From assembly GCA_039934475.1 (NCBI GenBank), contig JBDTMC010000161.1, forward strand, positions 1 through 15,039: 15,039 bases of DNA. Reading direction: 5' to 3'. Below the pieces are notes generated by a model. That model had not been told where the DNA came from, did no database searches, and worked only from the letters and a program-made list of their open reading frames with translations. Positions 1 through 6,477 of the stretch are shown here, piece after piece (within the stretch, counting starts at the first letter, position 1; the number at the start of each line of letters is the position of its first letter). The translations under genes and the position numbers were made by a program. Source of the DNA: JBDTMC01 sp039934475. Lineage in GTDB: Bacteria; Acidobacteriota; Terriglobia; Bryobacterales; Bryobacteraceae.

Positions 1-250
1 GCCCACCACGAAGGGTTGGACGTACCCGGTCTTCGAAGAGCTTTGGAACTACGGCTTCCCGCAGGAGATGCGGCACTTCGCTCGCTGCGTGCGCGGCCTT
101 GAGACTCCCGACGCCACGGGCGAGGACGGACGCCTGGTCCTCGAAGTCATTTACGCCGCGTACGCCGCCGCCGGTCAGGGCCGCAAAATCGAGTTGCCCT
201 ATCGCCCCGCCGGCATCGCAAAACCGATCGATCTATGGCGCAAACCTTAG
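1..250 (+). CDS. Gfo/Idh/MocA-family oxidoreductase, C-terminal fragment
   Basis: This is the last 82 residues of a protein whose start lies outside the window; the first complete codon begins at base 2. The stretch reads EMRHFARCVRG, then TGEDGRLVLEVIYAAYAAAG, then IELPY. This is the usual C-terminal signature of Gfo/Idh/MocA NAD(P)-dependent sugar or inositol oxidoreductases: a conserved helix with HF..CV..G, the 'GEDGR..LE...AAY.SA..G' helix and a final LP strand. The NAD-binding Rossmann domain is off-window, so substrate and active-site Lys/His cannot be judged. The last 16 bases overlap the start of the ROK kinase, which implies translational coupling and a shared sugar-related operon. 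Family assignment is fairly secure; the exact reaction is unknown. Confidence 0.8.
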   Translation, partial: PTTKGWTYPVFEELWNYGFPQEMRHFARCVRGLETPDATGEDGRLVLEVIYAAYAAAGQGRKIELPYRPAGIAKPIDLWRKP

Positions 251-1086
251 GGATCGACGTTGGCGGGACAAATACCAAACTCGCCGTGGTTGACTCCACA
301 GGCCGCGCCTTGCGCACCGCCGTTGTCCCCACTACAGGAAACGCGGAGCGCTTCAATGCAGCCCTTACCCAGGCCGCCCTTACTCTCATCGACCGTGATC
401 CGGTCCAATCCGCGGGCCTCGCCATGGCAGGCCTTGTCGATGACGCCCGCACTCTCATGACCTTCAACCCCAACATCCCCTGGCTCGAAGGTTATCCCCT
501 GCGGTCTGCACTTACTGACTCCCTCCGCATTCCAGTCACTCTCGATACCGACTCCAACGCCGCTGCCCTCGGCGAGTATACCCATGGGGCAGGGAAGGGT
601 GCGCGCCGGTTGCTCTGCCTCACCATCGGTACCGGGGTCGGCGGAGCATTCCTCATCGAAGGCTCACCCTGCCGTCTCGCGCATCAGGGAATTGGCGACC
701 CCGGGCACGTCATCGTCGCACCCGATGGGCCCCGCTGCAGCGCCGGTTGTTCCGGTTGCGCCGAGGCGATGATCTCAGCACCCGCCCTCGAAGCCCGCGC
801 CGGCGTGCCGTTGCGTGAGATTCTCTCCTCCCCCCGCCACCACGCCGTAGTCGAAGAAGCGGGTCGCTATCTCGGTCTCGCCTGCGCTTCTCTGGCCGCT
901 CTCCTGTTCCCCGACCGCATCGTCATTGCCGGAGGCGTGGCCGCAGCCGGTAGCGCTCTCCTCGCCCCAGCCGTTCGTACTTTCATTGCCCACAGCGGCG
1001 CCTACTACCGAGAGGGTGTAGAGCTCCGCATCGCCGAACTGGGCTCCCAAGCCGGTGTCATTGGTGCCGCTGTCGTCGCCCGCTAA
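235..1086 (+). CDS. ROK-family sugar kinase (glucokinase-like)
   Basis: A 283-residue cytoplasmic protein, a normal length for a ROK kinase, which phosphorylates hexoses or N-acetylhexosamines with ATP. The N-terminal phosphate loop is DVGGTNTK (residues 8-15). The catalytic Asp is likely D106 in DTDSNAAALGE, and the second phosphate motif is GTGVGG (132-137). The substrate/metal region is variant. The usual E-x-G-H reads D-P-G-H (155-158). The usual C-x-C-G-x-x-G-C-x-E reads C-S-A-G-C-S-G-C-A-E (168-177), so one zinc Cys is missing but another sits two residues later. The ATG start overlaps the upstream oxidoreductase by 16 bp and gives a complete N-terminal strand. Some ROK members are repressors, but no DNA-binding N-terminus is present, so this is an enzyme. 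Specificity (glucose, mannose, fructose or GlcNAc) cannot be read from the sequence. Confidence 0.9.
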   Translation: MAQTLGIDVGGTNTKLAVVDSTGRALRTAVVPTTGNAERFNAALTQAALTLIDRDPVQSAGLAMAGLVDDARTLMTFNPNIPWLEGYPLRSALTDSLRIPVTLDTDSNAAALGEYTHGAGKGARRLLCLTIGTGVGGAFLIEGSPCRLAHQGIGDPGHVIVAPDGPRCSAGCSGCAEAMISAPALEARAGVPLREILSSPRHHAVVEEAGRYLGLACASLAALLFPDRIVIAGGVAAAGSALLAPAVRTFIAHSGAYYREGVELRIAELGSQAGVIGAAVVAR

Positions 1087-1094
1087 AATTATTG

Positions 1095-1123
1095 TTGACG
1101 CTCTCGCCGATTACTACTACAAT
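1095..1123 (+). promoter_or_regulatory. sigma70-type promoter of the padR gene
   Basis: A TTGACG hexamer at 1095-1100 and TACAAT at 1118-1123 are separated by exactly 17 bp, each one base from consensus. Transcription would start around 1129-1131, only about 2-4 nt before the ATG at 1133, so the transcript would be essentially leaderless. No Shine-Dalgarno sequence precedes that ATG, which agrees. The promoter lies in the 46-bp gap after the ROK gene and makes the PadR pair a separate transcription unit. Confidence 0.6.
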
Positions 1124-1130
1124 GTGAGTA
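1115..1130 (+). promoter_or_regulatory. candidate PadR autoregulatory operator (TACT-N8-AGTA)
   Basis: The sequence carries TACT at 1115-1118 and AGTA at 1127-1130, an inverted repeat with an 8-bp spacer that sits across the -10 hexamer. PadR regulators typically bind short dyads with about 8-10 bp between the arms and repress their own promoter. The four-base arms are short, so chance is possible; the position is the main argument. Confidence 0.3.
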
Positions 1131-1132
1131 TA

Positions 1133-1462
1133 ATGCTGGGCGAGTTCGAATACCTACTCATCACCGCCGCCGCTTCCCTTGCCGACAAGGCCTACGGCGC
1201 AAGCATCCGAGACGAAATCGACGCCACGACAGGGCGCAAGTGCTCCCTCGGCGCACTCTACACCACCCTCGACCGCCTCGAAGCCAAAGGTCTTGTTGAA
1301 ACCTGGATGGCAGACGCCACACCCCAACGGGGAGGCCGTTCCAAGCGAATGGTTCGCGTCACGCCCAAAGGAGTTCAAGCAGCCGCAGACTTCTACGATG
1401 CCGTAACGCGCGTCAGTCGCGGCGCTTCCTGGGTCGCCAAGCCAACCGGGAGTGCTTCATGA
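1133..1462 (+). CDS. PadR-family transcriptional regulator
   Basis: A 109-residue winged-helix regulator. PadR proteins are dimeric repressors that often control an adjacent membrane-protein gene. The N-terminus MLGEFEYLLITAAASL is the usual PadR opening, followed by AYGASIRDEI (20-29), the recognition helix SLGALYTTLDRLEAKGLV (38-55) and the wing TPQRGGRSKRMVRVTPKG (63-80). The same frame is open from 1055, but the added 26 residues would translate the promoter and match nothing in the family, so the ATG at 1133 is chosen. The C-terminal dimer helix is short (about 25 residues after the wing), as in the small acidobacterial PadR group. The stop overlaps the next ATG (ATGA, 1459-1462), so the two genes are coupled. 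The inducing ligand is unknown. Confidence 0.88.
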   Translation: MLGEFEYLLITAAASLADKAYGASIRDEIDATTGRKCSLGALYTTLDRLEAKGLVETWMADATPQRGGRSKRMVRVTPKGVQAAADFYDAVTRVSRGASWVAKPTGSAS

Positions 1463-3147
1463 GCACGCTCCAAATCGCCGCACTCCTGCTGCGCCCTCGG
1501 GACCGCGAGGCAGTCTTGGGTGACTTGGAAGAGTCCAACGAAACTAAAGGCCGCGCCATCCTCGAGATACTCAATTTCGCCATCCGCCAGCAGTTACTCC
1601 TCTGGACCAACTGGCGCCCCTGGCTCGCCGCCTTTGGTCTCGCGTTGCCCGCCAGTTTTCTACTGATGGGTTTCTCCGTAGCAATCAGTCTGAAATACAC
1701 GACCACCGAGTTCACTGATACACGGCAACTCGGACTACTGGCCTGCCAAGCGCTCCTCTTGACCGGTTGGGCCTGGACTGGCGGCTTTGTCGTAGGTTCG
1801 CTCTCCCGCCAAACGCTCTGGGTGAGTACCGCGGCCGCTCTCCTCCCCTGTCTGTTTTGTCTCTCCAGGTTCAGCATCGAATCGCTACCAAGGCTCTGCC
1901 TGCTACTCTTCTTGCTGCCCGCGGTTTGGGGTGTTCGCGTGGGCTTCGGCGGTTCCAGTGTGACGCGGCACGGAGCGATTGTGCTGGCGATTCTCATAAC
2001 CGCATTGACTCTAGCCGCGAGGAGCCCAGGTTCGCAAATCCAAACCTTGTTGTTGATTTGGCCCACGTGGTTCCTGGTGGCAAAGGCGCGTAAGGCATCC
2101 GTCGCGGCAATGGTTCTATTCGCCCTGCTCGGCGTTGCCCCCTCGCAAGCTGCCGCAACCGACAGCCAGTTGGTCAGCCGCGAACTTCACTCTCGGAACT
2201 TTTCACAAGCGAAGATCCCGATCGACGCAACCCGCCAGATGGTTGTCTATCTCCCGCCCGGTTACTCCGCCTCTTCGCAGCGCTACCCGGTGATTTACTA
2301 TCTCCCCAGCCCGTTCGATACCTTTCGCGCGGACTTCGACAAGAGAGATGCCCAAAGCCTCCTCGATCGGGCGATCGGAACCCGCACCATTGATAAGTTC
2401 ATCTTCGTCTCGGTGGACATGACTACCCCTCTGGGATGTTCCTGGTATGTCAATTCATCAGTTACCGGAAACTGGGAGGACTTCATGATTCAGGAACTCG
2501 TACCTTACATCGATGCGAACTTCCAAACGTTGCCCGCCCGTGACTCTCGCGGCATCGCCGGCGATTTCATGGGCGCCTACGGTGCCATCCGCTTCGGTAT
2601 GAAACATCCGGATGTCTTTGGAACCGTCTACGGCTTGCATCCGGTAGGCACCGGCTCGGGAGTTCAGGTGATGTACACCCGCCCAAACTGGGACGTCCTC
2701 ACGAACGCAAAATCGCTCGATGACGTGAAGAAGAACGGCGTCACCACAATTTTTGCCAGCATCTATCAGGCGCATGTGCCGAACCCGGAGAAGCCTCCGC
2801 TATTCATCGATCTGCAAGCCCAAAAAGCTGGTGACCGGCTGGTGGTCGATAGTGCAGTCACAGAGCGATTGCGGCACAACTTCTTCCTCGAAGAGATGAT
2901 TCCGCAATATGCGGCCAACCTGAAATCGCTGCGCGGGTTTAAGTTCGATTGGGCGCGCAATGACTCAAACTTCGATCACGTCTACTCCAATCAAGCACTC
3001 ACTCGCAAGCTGAATGAATTTGGAGTTCCTCACGAAGCCGACGAATATAACGGCTCCTGGGGCGATGGGAACTGGGGTCCGGCCGGTCGCGTGTACACCG
3101 ACGTTTTGCCGTTCTTCGGCAGGCACCTCGTCTTCAGTTCCCGCTAA
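1459..3147 (+). CDS. PadR-coupled membrane protein fused to a predicted inactive esterase domain
   Basis: A 562-residue protein with two parts. Residues 1-50 (LLLRPRDREAVLGDLEES, then a basic-aromatic helix) resemble the cytosolic prefix seen in acidobacterial PadR-linked permeases. Residues 55-205 hold about five or six hydrophobic segments (55-78, 90-113, 120-137, 143-160, 172-187, 196-207). Residues 205-233 (KARK, a hydrophobic run, then SQAAAT) look like an embedded signal peptide. Residues 240-560 follow the esterase D/putative-esterase alpha/beta-hydrolase fold: VVYLPPGY, YPVIYYL, NWEDFMIQELVPYID, HPDVFG and VLPFFGRHL. At the nucleophile elbow, where G-H-S-M-G-G is expected, it reads G-D-F-M-G-A (368-373), so Phe370 replaces Ser. 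Near the C-terminus, where Y-x-G-x-H is expected, it reads YNGSW, so Trp534 replaces His. The domain is therefore probably non-catalytic and may bind a ligand. After export it would face the periplasm. Coupling to padR suggests PadR control. Confidence 0.75.
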   Translation: MSTLQIAALLLRPRDREAVLGDLEESNETKGRAILEILNFAIRQQLLLWTNWRPWLAAFGLALPASFLLMGFSVAISLKYTTTEFTDTRQLGLLACQALLLTGWAWTGGFVVGSLSRQTLWVSTAAALLPCLFCLSRFSIESLPRLCLLLFLLPAVWGVRVGFGGSSVTRHGAIVLAILITALTLAARSPGSQIQTLLLIWPTWFLVAKARKASVAAMVLFALLGVAPSQAAATDSQLVSRELHSRNFSQAKIPIDATRQMVVYLPPGYSASSQRYPVIYYLPSPFDTFRADFDKRDAQSLLDRAIGTRTIDKFIFVSVDMTTPLGCSWYVNSSVTGNWEDFMIQELVPYIDANFQTLPARDSRGIAGDFMGAYGAIRFGMKHPDVFGTVYGLHPVGTGSGVQVMYTRPNWDVLTNAKSLDDVKKNGVTTIFASIYQAHVPNPEKPPLFIDLQAQKAGDRLVVDSAVTERLRHNFFLEEMIPQYAANLKSLRGFKFDWARNDSNFDHVYSNQALTRKLNEFGVPHEADEYNGSWGDGNWGPAGRVYTDVLPFFGRHLVFSSR

Positions 3148-5803
3148 CCATCATCTGTTCCACGATGGCGGCGAGCTTCTTCGGTTCAAACGGCTTGTCC
3201 AGGTATCGGATGCCGCTCTGGCGCGCATTCTCATCTGGAACCCTATCGCTTCCGTAACCCGACATGAAGATAACCTTCAGTCCAGGGCGCCACTTACGCA
3301 GGCGCGCCGCCAATTCCTTGCCATTCATTCCTGGCAGCATCACATCCGTGATCAACAAGTCGATATCGCCCATTTGCCCGTTGGCCGCCAGCAGCGCATC
3401 CGGACTATTCGCCGCGTCAATCACCCTGTAACCGGATTTCTCTAGAATCATCGTTACTAACTGGCGAACCGGTTCCTGATCCTCCACTAGCAGGACAGTC
3501 CCTCCGCGGGACAGTCGCTGTGGTAGCGTAATCTCTTCGTCCACCGGTTCTCTCGAACGCTCCAGGCTGGGGAAGTACAGTGTGAATACCGTCCCCGCCC
3601 CTGGCTCACTCCATACTTCGATCCAGCCTCCGGCCTGGCGCATGATACCGTACACCGTCGACAGGCCAAGTCCCGTCCCACGGCCCAAATCCTTCGTTGT
3701 GAAGAACGGATCGAAGATCAGCTCACGGGTCTGTGCGTCCATCCCACACCCCGTGTCGGCAAACCGCACCGCCACATACCGCCCCGGCTTCGCTTCAGGA
3801 TGGTTGCGCGTGTCTCGCGCCGTCACCTCCACGTTAGCCGTCTCAATTTCAATTCGGCCGCCATTGGGCATCGCATCGCGGGCATTCATCACCAGGTTCA
3901 TCAGCAGTTGGTTCACCTGGTCCGGGTCTATCATCACATCTGCCAGCATCGGATCGTGGTGCGTGATGATCTTCACATCCGCGCTGATCACGCGCTCAAA
4001 CATTCGTCGTGATTCCTGCACCGCCTCGTTCAAATTCAGAATCGCCGCCGTAGCCGGCTGTTTGCGGCTCAGTGTCAGTAACTGCTTGGTGAGTCGGGCG
4101 CCTCGCTCTCCCGCCCGGCCGATCTCCGCGGCAATCAACCGGTTCGGATCTTCTTGCTTCAGGCCCGTCTGCAGCAGCGTGCTGTAGCCATTGATTACCA
4201 TCAACAGATTGTTGAAGTCATGCGCCACTCCGCCCGCCAACCGGCCCATCGATTCCATCTTCTGGGCGTGCCGTAGTTGATCGGCCAACCGTGCGTTCTC
4301 TTCCTCCACCCGCCGCGCTTCCGTAATGTCTTCGCATATGGCAACTGTTCGCGCCGTGCGGCCTGTCTCGTCGCGAATGAACGCCGCATTCACTCTTACC
4401 CAGACAATGCTTCCATCTCTGCGGATATACCGTTTCTCACTTTGGTAATTCTGAGCGTCGCCACGCGCCGCTCGCAGGAACTTCACCCAATCCTCTTCGC
4501 GGTCGTCCGGATGCGTCAACTCCGTGAGGCTGATCGTAGCGAGTTCGGCGTCGTCGTAGCCGGTGATCTGCCGGAATCGCTCGTTGTAGCGCAGCATCTT
4601 CCCGTCGCTCGGATTCACCTGCACAATGCCCACCGACGCCACTTCGAACATCGCTCGCAGCTGTTCTTCGCTCGCCCGCAACAAGCTCTCCGCGCTCTTC
4701 CGCTGGCTGATCTCGTGCGCCGTTCCAATGACTCCGACGATCTGTCCGCTGTCATTCCGCAGAGGCGTGCATATGTTCGATACCCATCCCGACACTCCAT
4801 CGGGCCTCGTGTAAGGAAACTCAATGGCTTTCGGAGTCTGCCCGGCCAACGCGCTCTCAATATTCTCAATCAGGCCGTTCTCGCGCAGAAAGGGGAACAG
4901 TTCCCTCGGATCCTTGCCCACGACTTCGCTTGCCGGGATGCCGGTCATCTGTTCCATAAACGGATTCCAGATCTCGTAGCGTAAGTCCCGGTCATATACG
5001 ATAATGCCTTCGCGGGCGCTGTCAAACACCTCCCGCAGCAACTGGCTCTTCTCTCGCACCGCAGCCTCGGCCCGTTTCCGCTCCGTGATGTCGATGTTGA
5101 TACCAACCACGCGGTCGGCATTGCCATCCGCGTCCCGGTACAGTTGCCCCGTCCCTCCGATCCACCGCTCGCCATCCACCGTCCTGTATTCGATATTCAA
5201 CCGACCGTCCGTGCTGCTCAGTGTCTCGTGCACCTCGCGCAGAATTCGCTCCCGGTCATCGGGATGAACCGTCGCCAACCACAAATCGAATCCCGCCGTG
5301 TCCGTTGTAGGGTCCAGACCATATAACCGGAATGCTTCAGCTGACCATTCGCTCTTTCCGGTCTTCGGGCTCCAGCGGAAAACTCCAAATTTTGCCGCGG
5401 ATTGGGCTTGTGTCATCACCTCCTGCATGTGCTCCAATTGCGTCAATGCCAGCCTGTGCCGGCTTCTATCTTCAATTGTCCATAGCAGGTGAGTTACCTC
5501 GCCGCAGCTATCCCGGATGGGTGTGATCGTTTGTTCTGTCTCGAGGATTTCGCCGTTGACGCACGCTACCATCGATTCGCCTCGCCACGAAGCGCCCGAA
5601 GCAACTCGTCCCAACGCCGCTCGGTCTGTCGTCAGAAACTCTGCCGGCTTCTTTCCTTCTGCCTCGTCGGATCGAAAGCCCGTGAGCTGAGTGAAACTAC
5701 GGTTCACCCAGAGAATTAGCCCATTGCAGTCCGTGACAAGGACCGCAATCGGCATCGAATCGAAAGTCCGAATCAGCTGAACAACTTCACTTGTCAGGGC
5801 CAT
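3134..5803 (-). CDS. soluble hybrid sensor histidine kinase (PAS x4, HisKA, HATPase, receiver)
   Basis: An 889-residue kinase without membrane segments, so a cytoplasmic sensor. Four PAS domains lie at about 10-115, 137-245, 252-368 and 377-497; the last three end in the typical D/E-I-[ST]-x-x-[KR] linkers (DITERK, EISQRK, DITEAR). A short coiled coil leads to HisKA with GGVAHDFNN, phospho-acceptor His528. The ATPase has the N-box N636/N640, G1 DTGCGMD (683-689), FDPFFTTK and G2 GTGLGLS (709-715). The C-terminal receiver (about 768-886) has E774/D775, phospho-acceptor Asp820, Ser848 and Lys870. All residues needed for autophosphorylation and phosphotransfer are present. The signal is unknown; no heme or flavin motif is evident. 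It follows leuD by 59 bp on the same strand without an obvious promoter, and its stop overlaps the convergent membrane/esterase gene by 14 bp. No separate response regulator is in view. Confidence 0.92.
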   Translation of the reverse strand: MALTSEVVQLIRTFDSMPIAVLVTDCNGLILWVNRSFTQLTGFRSDEAEGKKPAEFLTTDRAALGRVASGASWRGESMVACVNGEILETEQTITPIRDSCGEVTHLLWTIEDRSRHRLALTQLEHMQEVMTQAQSAAKFGVFRWSPKTGKSEWSAEAFRLYGLDPTTDTAGFDLWLATVHPDDRERILREVHETLSSTDGRLNIEYRTVDGERWIGGTGQLYRDADGNADRVVGINIDITERKRAEAAVREKSQLLREVFDSAREGIIVYDRDLRYEIWNPFMEQMTGIPASEVVGKDPRELFPFLRENGLIENIESALAGQTPKAIEFPYTRPDGVSGWVSNICTPLRNDSGQIVGVIGTAHEISQRKSAESLLRASEEQLRAMFEVASVGIVQVNPSDGKMLRYNERFRQITGYDDAELATISLTELTHPDDREEDWVKFLRAARGDAQNYQSEKRYIRRDGSIVWVRVNAAFIRDETGRTARTVAICEDITEARRVEEENARLADQLRHAQKMESMGRLAGGVAHDFNNLLMVINGYSTLLQTGLKQEDPNRLIAAEIGRAGERGARLTKQLLTLSRKQPATAAILNLNEAVQESRRMFERVISADVKIITHHDPMLADVMIDPDQVNQLLMNLVMNARDAMPNGGRIEIETANVEVTARDTRNHPEAKPGRYVAVRFADTGCGMDAQTRELIFDPFFTTKDLGRGTGLGLSTVYGIMRQAGGWIEVWSEPGAGTVFTLYFPSLERSREPVDEEITLPQRLSRGGTVLLVEDQEPVRQLVTMILEKSGYRVIDAANSPDALLAANGQMGDIDLLITDVMLPGMNGKELAARLRKWRPGLKVIFMSGYGSDRVPDENARQSGIRYLDKPFEPKKLAAIVEQMMVSGN

Positions 5804-5862
5804 CGGCCTGGCAACCTCAGTCTCACTAAAATAGCACTGCGCCAGGCGTACGTCTGTATCGC

Positions 5863-6477
5863 CTATACGGCCTGTAGCGTATCGATCGAAGCCGGATGCG
5901 TTTTCTCAAAGTCCGCAATTGCTGCCTCTTGTGCCAGGATGTAGCCTAGCTCATCCACGCCCTCCAGCAGGCAATGCCGTGAGAAAGGATCCACCGTGAA
6001 TGCCACGGCAGTGCCATCCGGCAGCCTCAACGTCTGCGCTTCCAGATCCACCTTCACAGTCGACTCTGGATCCGCATTCACCGCGGCGAACAACATAGCG
6101 TGCGCTTCCCGGTCCACCACAATCGGCAGGAGCCCGTTCTTCATCGAATTTTGTTTGAAAATATCGGCGAACGAGGTCGAAAGCACCGCCCGGAACCCAT
6201 ATTGGGTCAGCGCCCACGGCGCATGCTCGCGCGATGAGCCGCAGCCGAAGTTATCTCCCGCCAGCAACACCTGCGACGCTTTCGCCGCTGTGGTATTTAG
6301 GACGAAGTCCGGCTTCGGGTCGCCATTCGCGTCATAGCGCCAATCGTAGAACAGCTGATCGCCCAAGCCCGCCTTTGAAATCGTCTTCAAAAAGCGTGCT
6401 GGAATGATCTGGTCGGTATCGATGTTATCCACCGGCATGGTCACCAGTCGGCTCTCAAACGCAGTGAACTTCGTCAT
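5863..6477 (-). CDS. leuD: 3-isopropylmalate dehydratase small subunit
   Basis: A 204-residue protein, normal for the small (swivel) subunit of isopropylmalate isomerase. With LeuC it converts 2-isopropylmalate to 3-isopropylmalate in the cytoplasm, the second step of leucine synthesis. Seen motifs are DNIDTDQIIPARFL (17-30), which begins the swivel domain, and NFGCGSSREHAPWAL (76-90), the substrate-recognition loop with Ser81-Ser82-Arg83. FADIFKQNSMKNGLLPI follows as expected. Its ATG overlaps the leuC stop by four bases (6474-6477), so translation is coupled, which suits subunits needed in equal amounts. It is the last leu gene; the hybrid kinase follows after 59 bp. Confidence 0.97.
   Translation of the reverse strand: MTKFTAFESRLVTMPVDNIDTDQIIPARFLKTISKAGLGDQLFYDWRYDANGDPKPDFVLNTTAAKASQVLLAGDNFGCGSSREHAPWALTQYGFRAVLSTSFADIFKQNSMKNGLLPIVVDREAHAMLFAAVNADPESTVKVDLEAQTLRLPDGTAVAFTVDPFSRHCLLEGVDELGYILAQEAAIADFEKTHPASIDTLQAV

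Noticed and set aside
1055..1132. Extended N-terminus for the PadR protein
   Set aside because: The extra 26 residues would be encoded by the promoter region and part of the ROK gene. PadR proteins of this group begin at the MLGEFEYLL position.
1413..2066. 217-codon minus-strand frame opposite the PadR-coupled membrane gene
   Set aside because: The plus strand has transmembrane segments and an ATGA coupling that explain the region. The minus frame is basic and low in complexity, without motifs.
4277..4984. 235-codon plus-strand frame opposite the hybrid kinase
   Set aside because: It is fully antisense to PAS domains with clear family motifs, its composition is rich in Arg, Leu and Ala, and it has no recognisable domain or ribosome site. 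It is a shadow of a GC-rich gene.
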